A DNA stretch of 64,000 bases from Montanilutibacter psychrotolerans (GCF_003719825.1 NZ_RIBS01000010.1:24516-88515), one strand, 5' to 3'. Shown: positions 16,707-25,639, counted from the first letter of the stretch. Notes: generated by a model not told the origin, from the letters alone. Program-made: numbers and translations.

Positions 16707-17996
16707 ATGAGGATGCAACCGCCTAGCCTGCCGCTCTGCTTCCGCCAGGCCCGCCGCATGCTCGCCCCATCGACCGTCCACACCCCGACCCGCACCGGGA
16801 TCCCCCTGGCGCTGTACGCGCTGACCATCGGCGCCTTCGGTATCGGCACCACCGAGTTCGTGATCATGGGCCTGCTGATGCAGGTCGCCGCCGACCTCAA
16901 GGTGACGATCGCCGCCGCCGGCCTGCTGATTTCCGGCTACGCGCTGGGCGTGTTCGTCGGCGCGCCGCTGCTGACCGCCGCGACCAGCCGGATGCCGCGC
17001 AAGGCCGCTCTCGTGGCCCTGATGGTGATCTTCACCCTGGGCAACCTGGCCTGCGCGCTGGCTCCGGATTACGCCTGGTTGATGGCGGCACGCGTGGTCA
17101 CGTCGCTGGCGCACGGCACGTTCTTCGGCATCGGGGCGGTCGTGGCCACTGGGATGGTGGCGCAAGACCGCAAGGCGTCGGCGATCTCGATCATGTTCAC
17201 CGGTCTGACCGTGGCAACGCTGCTCGGCGTGCCGGCCGGGGCCTGGCTCGGCTTGCACCTGGGGTGGCGCTCGACGTTCTGGGCGGTGGTTGCGATTGGC
17301 GTATTTGCCACGGCGGTGATCGCTGCGCTGGTGCCGTCCGTGCAGGGCGAGGGCGCTGCGATCTCGATGCGCGAGGAAGTGAAGGTGCTCGGCCGCCGCC
17401 AGGTGCAGCTCGGCTTGCTCGCCACGGTGGTCGGCTACGCCGGCGTGTTTGCGGTGTTCACCTACATCCAGCCGATCCTGACGCGCATCACCGGCTTCGC
17501 CGAAAGCGCGGTGTCGCCGATCCTGCTGGTGTTTGGCGTCGGCATGATCGCCGGCAACCTGTTGGGCGGAAAGCTCGCCGACCGCCGCCTGGTGCCGACC
17601 CTGCTGGGCTCGCTGGCGGTGCTGGCGGTGGTGCTGGGCGCGATGACGTTCGCGCTGCACAGCAAGCCGGCTGCCGTGCTGTTCACCGGCCTGCTGGGCG
17701 CCGCCGCGTTCGCCACCGTCGCGCCGTTGCAGCTGCGCGTGCTGCACAAGGCCGAAGGCGCCGGGCAGAGCCTGGCGTCGAGCTTCAACATCGCCGCGTT
17801 CAACCTGGGTAATGCAATCGGCGCCTGGCTGGGTGGCGCGGTCATCAATCACGGCCCGGGCCTGGCTGCCGTGACCTGGGTTGCCGCGCTGGTCACCGTC
17901 GCCGGCCTTGCCGTTGCCCTGTGGAGCGTGCGCCTGGACCGTGCCGGCGAGCCCGCCGCGTCGGACATCGCCGATTGCGTGCCCGGCACGCCGTAA
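16707..17996 (+). CDS. MFS sugar/drug efflux transporter (AraJ-like)
   Basis: Inner-membrane transporter of about 429 residues with twelve hydrophobic segments. The start of the core, LALYALTIGAFGIGTTEFVI, is the signature of the AraJ/SotB/YdhP efflux group, with GVPAGAWLGLHLGWR later in the first half. The start is not certain: ATG 16707 has a GGTGG site, while an ATG at about 16758 would remove an unusual 17-residue leader. It is divergent from the LysR regulator, and the aldo/keto reductase gene follows 61 bp later on the same strand, so efflux and reduction of one toxic carbonyl or quinone-like compound is a reasonable guess. Confidence 0.85.
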   Translation: MRMQPPSLPLCFRQARRMLAPSTVHTPTRTGIPLALYALTIGAFGIGTTEFVIMGLLMQVAADLKVTIAAAGLLISGYALGVFVGAPLLTAATSRMPRKAALVALMVIFTLGNLACALAPDYAWLMAARVVTSLAHGTFFGIGAVVATGMVAQDRKASAISIMFTGLTVATLLGVPAGAWLGLHLGWRSTFWAVVAIGVFATAVIAALVPSVQGEGAAISMREEVKVLGRRQVQLGLLATVVGYAGVFAVFTYIQPILTRITGFAESAVSPILLVFGVGMIAGNLLGGKLADRRLVPTLLGSLAVLAVVLGAMTFALHSKPAAVLFTGLLGAAAFATVAPLQLRVLHKAEGAGQSLASSFNIAAFNLGNAIGAWLGGAVINHGPGLAAVTWVAALVTVAGLAVALWSVRLDRAGEPAASDIADCVPGTP

Positions 17997-18057
17997 CACC
18001 GCTGTTTGCTGCTCACTCCCCCACGTTCAACATTCCACGTTCAACCAGGACCCATCC

Positions 18058-19095
18058 ATGGAAACCCGCTTTCTCGGCAACTCCGGCTTCAAGGTACCTG
18101 CCCTCGGTCTGGGCACCGGCACGTTTGGCGGCAAGGGCCCGCTCTTCAGCGCCTGGGGCAGCACCGATGTCGCGCAGGCCCGTCGGCTGATCGATCTCGG
18201 CCTCGACGCCGGCATGAACCTGTTCGACACCGCCGACGTCTATTCCGATGGCGCGTCCGAGTCGATCCTGGGCGAGGCGATCAAGGGCCGCCGCGACCAG
18301 GTGATCCTGTCCACCAAGCTCACCCTGCGCGCCGGTGACGGCCCGAACGACATCGGCGCTTCGCGTCATCACCTGATCGCCGCCACCGACAAGGCGCTCA
18401 AGCGCCTGGGCACGGACTACATCGACCTGCTGCAATTGCACCACTTCGATGCGATGACGCCGGTCGAGAGCGTGATGTCCACCCTCGACGACCTGGTGCG
18501 CGCCGGCAAGGTCCGCTACCTCGGCGTGTCCAACTTCTCCGGTTGGCAGCTGATGAAATCGCAGGCGGTCGCCGATCGCCATGGCTACTCGCGCTTCGTC
18601 GCCAACCAGACCTATTACTCGCTGATCGGCCGCGACTACGAATGGGACCTGATGCCGGTGGGACAGGACCAGGGCGTAGGCGCCGTGGTGTGGAGCCCGC
18701 TGGGCTGGGGCCGGTTGACGGGCAAGATCCGCCGCGGCCAGCCGTGGCCGGAGGGCAGCCGCCTGCACGACACCGCCGGCTTCGCACCGCCGGTCGAGGA
18801 AGAACGCCTGTACCGCGTGGTCGATGCGCTGGACGCGATCGCTGCCGAGACCGGCAAGACGATCCCGCAGGTCGCGTTGAACTGGCTGCTGCAGCGCCCG
18901 ACGGTGTCGACCGTGCTGATCGGCGCGCGCAACGAGGAGCAACTGGTGCAGAACCTCGGTGCGGTGGGCTGGTCGCTGACTGCCGAGCAGGTGGCCGTGC
19001 TCGACGACGCAAGCCGGGTCACGCCGCCGTATCCCCACTACCCGTACTGGAACGGCATGTTCACCGAACGCAACCCGCCGTTGGTTCGCCCGTAA
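18058..19095 (+). CDS. Aldo/keto reductase
   Basis: Cytoplasmic NADPH-dependent oxidoreductase of 345 residues. The catalytic tetrad is visible: Asp and Tyr in NLFDTADVYSDG (near 55-65), Lys in VILSTK and His in LLQLHHFD. The C-terminal cofactor region reads TVLIGARNEEQL. The length fits the YajO/AKR11-13 type. The start at 18058 gives the normal METRFLGNSGFKV N-terminus. It follows the MFS gene and probably shares its LysR-controlled promoter. Confidence 0.9.
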   Translation: METRFLGNSGFKVPALGLGTGTFGGKGPLFSAWGSTDVAQARRLIDLGLDAGMNLFDTADVYSDGASESILGEAIKGRRDQVILSTKLTLRAGDGPNDIGASRHHLIAATDKALKRLGTDYIDLLQLHHFDAMTPVESVMSTLDDLVRAGKVRYLGVSNFSGWQLMKSQAVADRHGYSRFVANQTYYSLIGRDYEWDLMPVGQDQGVGAVVWSPLGWGRLTGKIRRGQPWPEGSRLHDTAGFAPPVEEERLYRVVDALDAIAAETGKTIPQVALNWLLQRPTVSTVLIGARNEEQLVQNLGAVGWSLTAEQVAVLDDASRVTPPYPHYPYWNGMFTERNPPLVRP

Positions 19096-19158
19096 ATCCG
19101 CCGCGCCGCCCTGCGCGCGGTCGTCGGCGACGACGGCCGCGCGCGTGCGGCGACGGGC

Positions 19159-20424
19159 TCAAAGCTTCAGTACGCCGTTCTCGACAACCGGCTTGCCGTC
19201 CAGGGTGACGGTGCTTCCCGGCAACGAGACGGTGATGCCGTAAGGCACCGAATTGTCGCCGCCGGCCCAGGTGTTGCTGCCGGTCCCCACGGTCACCGTG
19301 CCGGCGGGCACCCAGTTGCCGACCTGGCTGGTCGCCGGCAGTTTCACGTTGGGGTTGATGCCGAAATCGACGTAGCCGAACAGGTCCTTGCGGGCATCGC
19401 CCACGGCGTCGTACTCGGCCTTCATGCCTTCGTAGCCGGGCCCCGACCCGCTCATCCCGGTGACTTTGCCGCCAGCGAAGGTCAACGTGAGATTGTCGAC
19501 CTGTTTGCCACGGTAGAACGTGCGCGAGTTGACCAGCTTGCCTTCGGCGGTGCCCGCAACGGGCGTGGTGAAGACCTCGCCGGCGGGCAGGTAGACCGAC
19601 GCCGATGCGCCACCGGCTTTCATGTCATCGGCCCCGATGATGCCGTCGCTGACCAGCACCGGCCGCCCCTGCACGCGCACCTTCAGGTCGGTGCCGTTGG
19701 GATGGGTGATGTGCACCTCGTTGCCGCCGGCAAGCGCGGCCTTCACCTGCGCGCCGCGCGCCTGGAGCTCGGAATAGTCCAGATTGACGCCGTTCCAGAA
19801 CGTCCTGGACAGTTCGTCCTCGCTCATGCCGAAGCGCGCCGCGCGCCACTGCGTGGGATACAGGTTGTTGCCGACCTCGACGGTGCGCACGTTCTTCTTC
19901 AGGAAGGCCGCGCCAATCGATTCGCTGGCCTTACCGCGATCGGCCATGCGCTTGGGGTCGGCCCCTTCGAACAGGTCCTCACTGGTGAAGTTGTTGACGC
20001 TGATCACCACGTCGAGCACGTCGGCGAGCGACCGGACCAGCCCGTCGACCTGGCTGTCGTACTGCGCCGGCACGTCGAAGAACATCCGCTTGCTGAGGCG
20101 GTCGCTGCTGTACTCGATCATGGGGAAGCCGCCGACCTTGCGCACGTTGACGGCGATGTTTTCCAGCAGCTCCGCATCGTGGGCGCGTCCGGTGATGAGC
20201 ACCGCGTCGCCTTCCTTCACCGCCGCGCTCTGGGTGACCAGCCGCTGCGCGAGCTGTTCCATGTCGGTGGGTGCGGGCTTGGCGGGCGCCGCGGAAGAGG
20301 ACGCATCCGGCGTCGTCGTGGGTGCGGCAGCCGGACCGGTACCTTCGGAGGTCGGGCCCTGGCAGCCACCCAGCGAGGTACACACGGCGGCCGCCAGAGC
20401 GGCGATCAGGAGCTGGCGTTTCAT
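19159..20424 (-). CDS. M29 aminopeptidase-like lipoprotein lacking metal ligands
   Basis: Lipoprotein of 421 residues: signal peptide with lipobox LGGC (Cys21), a Pro/Ala/Ser linker to about 50, then a domain with the layout of M29 aminopeptidases. The family motif LPAGEVFTTP (279-288, E283) and the RGKQVDNLTLTFAGGKV strand are clear. The usual second Glu, in an LGE-type turn, is Tyr351 (FGYVDFGIN), and the region that normally holds HxxxG and HxD reads GTVTVGTG (375-382) and VPYGI (393-397), without His. The active site therefore appears lost, and it may act as a binding or scaffold protein in the cell envelope. The M29 link is my reading and not certain. Confidence 0.65.
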   Translation of the reverse strand: MKRQLLIAALAAAVCTSLGGCQGPTSEGTGPAAAPTTTPDASSSAAPAKPAPTDMEQLAQRLVTQSAAVKEGDAVLITGRAHDAELLENIAVNVRKVGGFPMIEYSSDRLSKRMFFDVPAQYDSQVDGLVRSLADVLDVVISVNNFTSEDLFEGADPKRMADRGKASESIGAAFLKKNVRTVEVGNNLYPTQWRAARFGMSEDELSRTFWNGVNLDYSELQARGAQVKAALAGGNEVHITHPNGTDLKVRVQGRPVLVSDGIIGADDMKAGGASASVYLPAGEVFTTPVAGTAEGKLVNSRTFYRGKQVDNLTLTFAGGKVTGMSGSGPGYEGMKAEYDAVGDARKDLFGYVDFGINPNVKLPATSQVGNWVPAGTVTVGTGSNTWAGGDNSVPYGITVSLPGSTVTLDGKPVVENGVLKL

Positions 20425-20531
20425 GGGGGGATCCCTCGATCGCCCGGACGCGGGCGGGGCTAGGTTGCCAACGCGCCCGCTGGCGGCCGACGGTCACCGG
20501 CTGTCGGCCAGGCCCGTCGTCCTCGCCGCCA

Positions 20532-21053
20532 CTAGCGCGGGCGGCGCGGCCCCGGCGCGGAATGACGGCCCTGCGCGGCGTCCAACGCGTCAATCCAGCC
20601 CGCCCGGGCATCCGGGAAGGCGTCTGCGTACGGCACGTACGGCTTGATGTCGAGGATCGGCGTGCCGTCCAGCAGATCGAGACCGCGCACGCGCAGGGCG
20701 CCTTCCTCGACGCCCACCAGCTCGACCGCCGACAGGCCGATCGCATTGGGACGGTGTGGGGATCGGGTGGCCAGAACGCTGCGCTTTGGCCCACCGCGCG
20801 GCGGCTTCACCTGCGGCTTCCAGCCCTGGCTGCGGTGGAACACGAAGACTAGCCAGATCCGGTCGAAGCCGGCCAGATCGGCATAGGCCGCTTCCGGGAA
20901 GTCGGCGACGAACTCGATCCGTGCCTGCGCGACGTCGCCACTTTCGGTGCCTTCGACCACCGTCGACTGGTGCGGCGCGTCGATGCGGCGCGCGTACGGC
21001 GAGCGCACGTGGGCAATGGCCTGGCAGGCATAGCGGATGGGGGCGTCGGGCAT
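20532..21053 (-). CDS. trmO: tRNA N6-threonylcarbamoyladenosine methyltransferase TrmO
   Basis: Protein of 173 residues of the TsaA/TrmO family, which methylates t6A37 of some tRNAs with S-adenosylmethionine. Visible family motifs are AHVRSPYARRIDAPHQ (14-29), LAGFDRIWLVFVFHRS (60-75), then RSVLATRSPHRPNAIGLSAV, and the end LDIKPYVPYADAFPDA. These cover the beta-barrel SAM-binding core; the enteric protein has an added C-terminal domain that is shortened here. Its strand and spacing to the M29-like gene (107 bp) allow co-transcription, but roles differ. Confidence 0.92.
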   Translation of the reverse strand: MPDAPIRYACQAIAHVRSPYARRIDAPHQSTVVEGTESGDVAQARIEFVADFPEAAYADLAGFDRIWLVFVFHRSQGWKPQVKPPRGGPKRSVLATRSPHRPNAIGLSAVELVGVEEGALRVRGLDLLDGTPILDIKPYVPYADAFPDARAGWIDALDAAQGRHSAPGPRRPR

Positions 21054-21277
21054 GGCGTCAGGGTCCGGGGCCGGCGGAACTTACCCGATCGTCCCGCCGT
21101 GGCCCAGCCTTCCGGGCGTTTCCGAGGGTGAATCGCCCCAATCGTGGGCGAAACGGCCGAGAAAAGCCGCCGATTTGCGCTCTTTTGGGCTTCAAGCGCG
21201 CATAGTGGCGGCAGGAAGCCGCAACCTGCGGCCACCGCGTGGAAGCCGGGGGCAATGCCCACGGCGGAGGAAAGGCA

Positions 21278-21631
21278 ATGGCAGGTGCGAAGAAGAGCAG
21301 TGGCACGACCGTCAGCAAGACCCCGGCCAGCAAGGCCGCGACGCCCAAGGCTGCGGCGACGAAGGGTACGCCGGCGAAGGGCGCGGCAGCCAGGACAACC
21401 GTGGCCAAGAGTGCGGTGGCCAAGGGCCTGCCAGCCAAGGGGCCACCGGCCGGCAGCGACGGCAACCTGCACAAGCGCTTCGAAAGCGAGCGCATCTCCA
21501 CCGACATTGCCGACTTCGAGAAGTCCGGCGGTCGCGTCGAAGTGCTCGGTGTGACCCGCGTCCTGCAGAAGATCGAACCCCTGCCCGGCGACAAGGTCGC
21601 CGCGCCGCCGAAGCCCGCGCGCAAGCGCTGA
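21278..21631 (+). CDS. Ala/Lys-rich histone-like small protein
   Basis: Protein of 117 residues. The first 60 are a low-complexity Ala/Lys/Thr/Pro tail (repeated AKG, ASKAATPKAAATKG), like the histone-H1-type tails of some bacterial DNA-binding proteins. Residues 62-105 look structured and conserved: LHKRFESERISTDIADFEKS then GGRVEVLGVTRVLQKI. A perfect GGAGG site precedes ATG 21278. DNA or RNA binding is inferred only from charge. Confidence 0.75.
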   Translation: MAGAKKSSGTTVSKTPASKAATPKAAATKGTPAKGAAARTTVAKSAVAKGLPAKGPPAGSDGNLHKRFESERISTDIADFEKSGGRVEVLGVTRVLQKIEPLPGDKVAAPPKPARKR

Positions 21632-21803
21632 TCGGCCATCATCGCCCTGGGGCGGCGTGCCGGGCATCGACGCCCGTCGCACGGCGCCTCGGACGCTCCG
21701 CCCGCCACCAGGGCCCCCCGATTGCGAACGAAACGCTCGGCGCGGACACTCGCCTGGGCGCGCCTTCGTGCGCGCGGCGGGTGACCCGTGAGCGGCGATG
21801 CGG

Positions 21804-21853
21804 CCTGTCCGGGTGATCCTTTCCAGGTGATCCTGTCCGGGTGATCCTGTCCG
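21804..21853. repeat. 14-bp tandem repeat, about 3.6 copies
   Basis: Three full units of GGTGATCCTGTCCG (the first with two changes) at 21812-21853 follow an 8-bp partial unit at 21804-21811. They lie 66 bp before the PEP-mutase-like gene and could affect its expression by copy-number slippage. The rest of 21632-21919 shows no gene. Confidence 0.8.
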
Positions 21854-21919
21854 GAACTGGCGAGTCGATCGCGCGCCCTGCTGGCAGACTTGCAGCCCCA
21901 TTGCTCGCCAGGACGCCTC

Positions 21920-22732
21920 ATGAGCCTTCAACCCGCTGCCGCTGAAACCTTCCACCGCCTCCACCATTCGGGCCTGCTGCGCCTGGCAAATGCCTGGGAC
22001 GCCGGCAGCGCCCGCCTGATCGAAAGCCTGGGCGCGAAGGCGATCGCCACCACCAGCGCCGGCGTCGCATGGGCCAACGGCTATCCGGACGGCGACCAGT
22101 TGCCGGTGGCACGCCTGCGCGCGACGGTCGACGCGATTGCCCGCGTGGTGCGGGTCCCGCTCAGCGTCGATGTCGAGGGCGGCTACTCCGACGACCCGGC
22201 AGCTGTCGCCGACAACGTCGCCTCGCTGCTCGAGCTGGGCGCGGTCGGCATCAACATCGAGGACGGCGCGGCCAGTCCGCTCGAGCTGTGCGCCAAGATC
22301 GAACACGTGAAGCGGGCCGCGGCGCGCGTCGGCATCAACGTGTTCGTCAACGCACGCACCGACGTCTACCTGCGCGGCCTGGCCGCTCCGGACCAGCGCG
22401 TTGCCGAGACCGTCGCACGCGCTGCGTTCTATCGCGATGCCGGCGCCGACGGCGTGTTCGTTCCGGGTCTGCGCGCCAGCGCCGAGATCGCCGCGGTTGT
22501 CGAATCGGTGGCGTTGCCGGTGAACGTGCTGGCGCTGTCGGGCGTGCCCGATGCCGACGCGCTGGCCGCGCTCGGCGTGCGCCGCCTCAGCGCAGGCTCC
22601 GACCTGGCCGAACACCTGTTCGGCCACCTGAGCAGGCTGGTCGACGGCTTCCTGCGCGAAGGCGTGGTTGCGCCGCAGACCGAGGCGGCCACGGGCTACA
22701 GCGGGCTCAACGCGCTGTTCGCCGGCAACTGA
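21920..22732 (+). CDS. Isocitrate lyase/PEP mutase superfamily protein
   Basis: TIM-barrel enzyme of 270 residues. The N-terminal LANAWDAGSARLIESLGAKA, the metal-binding DVEGGYSDDP (about 89-98) and VGINIEDG are characteristic of the PEP mutase/oxaloacetate decarboxylase-like branch. The catalytic Cys loop of true isocitrate and methylisocitrate lyases (KKCGH) is absent, so C-C lyase activity of that type is unlikely; the reaction is unknown. The start at 21920 has an AGGA site and standard N-terminus. Confidence 0.85.
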   Translation: MSLQPAAAETFHRLHHSGLLRLANAWDAGSARLIESLGAKAIATTSAGVAWANGYPDGDQLPVARLRATVDAIARVVRVPLSVDVEGGYSDDPAAVADNVASLLELGAVGINIEDGAASPLELCAKIEHVKRAAARVGINVFVNARTDVYLRGLAAPDQRVAETVARAAFYRDAGADGVFVPGLRASAEIAAVVESVALPVNVLALSGVPDADALAALGVRRLSAGSDLAEHLFGHLSRLVDGFLREGVVAPQTEAATGYSGLNALFAGN

Positions 22733-22763
22733 GTTCAGCCACGCCGCATGTCCTGACACCGGC

Positions 22764-22792
22764 AGGCCCGGGCCGCCACACGGTCCGGGCCT
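22764..22792 (+). terminator. Hairpin after the PEP-mutase-like gene
   Basis: AGGCCCGG (22764-22771) and CCGGGCCT (22785-22792) form a perfect 8-bp stem with a 13-nt loop, 31 bp past the stop. No T-run follows. Confidence 0.45.
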
Positions 22793-22892
22793 CGCTGCGC
22801 AGGGTGGCCACGACGCCACCGTCGCCGGATCCGGAGCGATGCGATAAGGTCTGGGCCGCACTGCAGTTGCCCCCATCCCCCCGGAGGTCTCC

Positions 22893-23267
22893 ATGCAATA
22901 CCTGCTGATGATCTACACCGACGACACGCTGATGGACGCCCTGCCCGAGGGCGAGCACGACACGATGATGCGCCACTGCATCGACCATGCCGACGCCTTG
23001 CGCGACCAGGGCAAGTTGCTCGATTCGCAACGGCTCGAAGCGCCCGCCACCGCGCGCGCGGTGCGCATTCGCAACAACCGGCTGAGCGTGCTCGACGGAC
23101 CGTTTGCGGAAACCAAGGAAGTGCTTGCCGGATTCAATCTGATCGAAGCCGACAGCCTCGACGAGGCGATCCACATCGCGTCGGAGTTCCCGTGGGCGCG
23201 CACCGGCTGCGTCGAAGTCCGCCCGGTGTTCGATCTCAATGTGGATCGGCAGCGCCTGGGTGTGTAA
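22893..23267 (+). CDS. YciI-family DGPF-domain protein
   Basis: Protein of 124 residues, one full YCII-related domain. MQYLLMIYTD starts the ferredoxin-like fold, the signature LDGPFAETKE sits near residues 67-76, and the end reads GCVEVRPVFD. These proteins often accompany sigma factors, or act as small catalytic or dimerisation partners; no sigma gene is adjacent here. A CGGAGG site precedes the start. Confidence 0.9.
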   Translation: MQYLLMIYTDDTLMDALPEGEHDTMMRHCIDHADALRDQGKLLDSQRLEAPATARAVRIRNNRLSVLDGPFAETKEVLAGFNLIEADSLDEAIHIASEFPWARTGCVEVRPVFDLNVDRQRLGV

Positions 23268-23344
23268 CCGCCGGATCGGTTGATCCCGTCCCAACGCCCA
23301 CGACCGCCCCCGCCACAGCGCCTGCACCACGAGGGGCCTGCGCC

Positions 23345-23626
23345 TCAACGGCCCCGTGGCGCGCGCACCGGCGGGTCGTGCGCCGGCGGTGGCGTGGGAT
23401 CGGGATCGCCTGGATCTGGAATTTCCGGGCCGGCCGGTTGCGGCAGCGGATCCGGCCGTTCGGGCACTTCGGGCACGGGTTGCTCGGGCACGGGCTCGGG
23501 CCGGTGCGGTATCTCCGGGCCGGGCGGGGTTGGACCGGGCGTCGCAGGCCCGGACGGCTCCGGGCGCTGCGGTTCGCGCGTGGGCGTATCGGGTTCCCTA
23601 ACCGGCGCTGGCTTCCTGGGCGACAT
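23345..23626 (-). CDS. Proline-rich small protein
   Basis: Protein of 93 residues, more than a third proline with many Glu and Arg, in PEP- and PGP-type runs from residue 5 to the end, and no hydrophobic segment. It is probably disordered. The CAGGAG ribosome site and ATG at 23626 lie inside the end of the ART-like gene, whose reading frame it overlaps by 29 bp, implying coupled translation. Such tails act as spacers or binding partners, but no function can be read. Confidence is reduced because low-complexity GC-rich frames can be open by chance. Confidence 0.55.
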   Translation of the reverse strand: MSPRKPAPVREPDTPTREPQRPEPSGPATPGPTPPGPEIPHRPEPVPEQPVPEVPERPDPLPQPAGPEIPDPGDPDPTPPPAHDPPVRAPRGR

Positions 23627-24881
23627 CCACCACTCCTGGGCTTCGGTGCAGCGCCACTGCGGGCTGCACCAGCAGATTGATGACCCACACCGTCTTGCTG
23701 TCGACTTGGGTCTGTTCGACCGATTGCACCAGGAACGTCGTGCCGGGCGCAAACGTGTACTCGATCTTGGTGGGATCGTCCGACAGCGGCGTGATGTAAC
23801 TGGCGACATCCCACACCGCCGCACCCGTCGGCGGATTGGCGACCAGCACGATGCCGTTTTGGTACTGCATCGCCTCGTCCATCGAGTTGCCGAAGCTCCA
23901 CACCATCTTGGTGGTCAGCGTGTCGCCCACGCCGATGTAGGTGTCCAGCGCGAGCTGCAGGTCGATCTGCAGCGGCACGGACGTGGGGCCGGCGTTCAAC
24001 GGACACTGCAGGAATTCGATGCCGAAGTGCTCGGTGCCCAGCTGGTAGATGTCCATCTGGCCACTGAACAACTGCGGCTGGTCGAACGTGCTGGTTCGCG
24101 GCATCGACTGGAACGCCGCGGCCAGCAGGCGGTTCTCCACGTCGCCGAACTGCTGCAGTTGGGTGGCCACGCTGGCGAGCTGGACCTGCACGTCCTGCAG
24201 CGACGTCGCCGGCTTCATCAGGAAGGACTTCATGTAGTCGGGGTTCTGCGGCGTGTACGTGCCCCAGTCGGACTCCCAGATCTCGTTGGCGATGCTCGAC
24301 TGGTCCAGCGGCAACGGCGACGCCGGCATGGACGTGTACTGGAAAATCTTCATGAAGACCATGCGCGTGAACGAGGCGGTGGTCCAGTCGTAGATCGACA
24401 TCGCCAGCTCGAAGGCGTACGGCGAGAACGGAAACAGTTGCTGGCCCAACGCACGGATCTGCTCGGTGGTCTTGCCCGGGGCATCGGGGATGTTCGGGTA
24501 AGGCACGTAGCCACCGGCGATCATCGTGTCCAGGTACGCCGCGTCCGCCGCGCTCACCGCCGGGAAGGGCTTCAGTCGGCCGGCCACGCCGCCGCCACCG
24601 TCCTCCAGGGCCACCGTGAAACTGCCGTCGCCGGGCAGCCAGAGCGTGAGCTCGGCCGGTGTCACCGGCAGGGCCAGATCCACGCCGTTGCAGTCGATGG
24701 CTTCGACAGACGCCCCGAACGTCGCGGCGATCTGCACATCGGTGAGGTCGAGGAAGCCCTGTCCGTCCACCATCAACCGGCTGGACACGCCGTCGCCGCC
24801 GCGCGGCGCGGTCACCGGCTGTCCGTCACTGAACCAGAGCGTCGCGCCGGACGGGTTGTCGATCTGCTGGAACTGCCACAT
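23598..24881 (-). CDS. Unrecognised protein with degenerate ADP-ribosyltransferase-like C-terminus
   Basis: Protein of 427 residues with no signal peptide. Residues 1-240 are unrecognised. The C-terminal part (about 245-405) follows the strand order of ADP-ribosyltransferases. LFSGQ (271-275) stands where LYRGQ is usual, VWSFGNSMDEA (327-337) where an F-S-T-S motif is usual, and a final KIEYTFAPGTTFLV (372-385) matches the E-x-E/PGTxFxV strand with E374. The expected Arg is Ser273, and the residue two before the Glu is Lys, so NAD transfer may be lost or altered. The start at 24881 has a strong AAGGAG site. A proline-rich gene overlaps its end. The ART reading is my inference from pattern only. 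Confidence 0.75.
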   Translation of the reverse strand: MWQFQQIDNPSGATLWFSDGQPVTAPRGGDGVSSRLMVDGQGFLDLTDVQIAATFGASVEAIDCNGVDLALPVTPAELTLWLPGDGSFTVALEDGGGGVAGRLKPFPAVSAADAAYLDTMIAGGYVPYPNIPDAPGKTTEQIRALGQQLFPFSPYAFELAMSIYDWTTASFTRMVFMKIFQYTSMPASPLPLDQSSIANEIWESDWGTYTPQNPDYMKSFLMKPATSLQDVQVQLASVATQLQQFGDVENRLLAAAFQSMPRTSTFDQPQLFSGQMDIYQLGTEHFGIEFLQCPLNAGPTSVPLQIDLQLALDTYIGVGDTLTTKMVWSFGNSMDEAMQYQNGIVLVANPPTGAAVWDVASYITPLSDDPTKIEYTFAPGTTFLVQSVEQTQVDSKTVWVINLLVQPAVALHRSPGVVDVAQEASAG

Positions 24882-25015
24882 GACCGCACTCCTTGCGATG
24901 GGTGTGGGTGGAGCCTAGTTCCACGCCCTCGCCGGCGACAGCCGCAACAAGGCGTAGGGTGGCCATTGGCGGCGGGGCAGCGCACGCGTGATCGCCGCCC
25001 GCGCCGGATCCGGCC

Positions 25016-25639
25016 TCACGCCGCAACCGGCACGTCGGCGTCCTCGCGCGCCGCGTGCAGGTGCATCAGTTGCGCGAGCCCCAGCAGCACCCGCTCCAGC
25101 GATGCCCGCGCCGCGGCATCGACCAGGCGTCCGTGCGCATCGAACGCCGCGTCGCCACCGCCCAGGTACAGCGCCGGACCAGTGAGCACCAACGACTCGG
25201 TCGCAAACAGCACCTGGCGCAGCGCCGCCTGGGCCAGCCGCGTGCCCCACCGGCCGCCGCTCGCCCCGATCACCGCCACCGGCTTGCCCACCAGCACCTC
25301 GTCGGGGGCGGGGCGCGACAACCAGTCGATCGCGTTCTTCAGCACCCCTGGAATCGACTGGTTGTACTCCGGCGTGGCGATCAGCACCGCGTCGGCGGCG
25401 GCCACGCGTTCGCGCAGCGCAAGCACCGCACCGGAGTTCAGCAGGGCCGACTCGGTGTCCTCGTTGAACATCGGCAGCGACGCCAGATCGTCGTACACCT
25501 CGACCTGCATGCCGTTGGGTGCCAGCGTGACCGCGGCGTCGAGCAGTCGACGATTCAACGACTGGCTGCGCAGGCTTCCGGCAATGGCCAGGACGCGGAA
25601 GCGGCGAACTGGAGCGGAGGTGGTGGCAGGGTGCTTCAT
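25016..25639 (-). CDS. NAD(P)H-dependent FMN reductase
   Basis: Flavodoxin-like protein of 207 residues. The phosphate-binding loop AGSLRSQSLNRRLL (20-33), TPEYNQSIPGVLKNAIDWLSR (about 89-109) and GASGGRWGTRLAQ are hallmarks of the NADPH-dependent FMN/quinone reductases (ChrR/ArsH-like group). It would reduce quinones, azo compounds or metals in the cytoplasm. It lies 18 bp after the LysE exporter gene on the same strand, and both are probably governed by the divergent LysR regulator. Confidence 0.9.
   Translation of the reverse strand: MKHPATTSAPVRRFRVLAIAGSLRSQSLNRRLLDAAVTLAPNGMQVEVYDDLASLPMFNEDTESALLNSGAVLALRERVAAADAVLIATPEYNQSIPGVLKNAIDWLSRPAPDEVLVGKPVAVIGASGGRWGTRLAQAALRQVLFATESLVLTGPALYLGGGDAAFDAHGRLVDAAARASLERVLLGLAQLMHLHAAREDADVPVAA

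Noticed and set aside
15744..17999. A leftward 751-residue protein covering LysR and its flank
   Set aside because: The upstream part is antisense to the MFS gene; the true LysR start is 16658.
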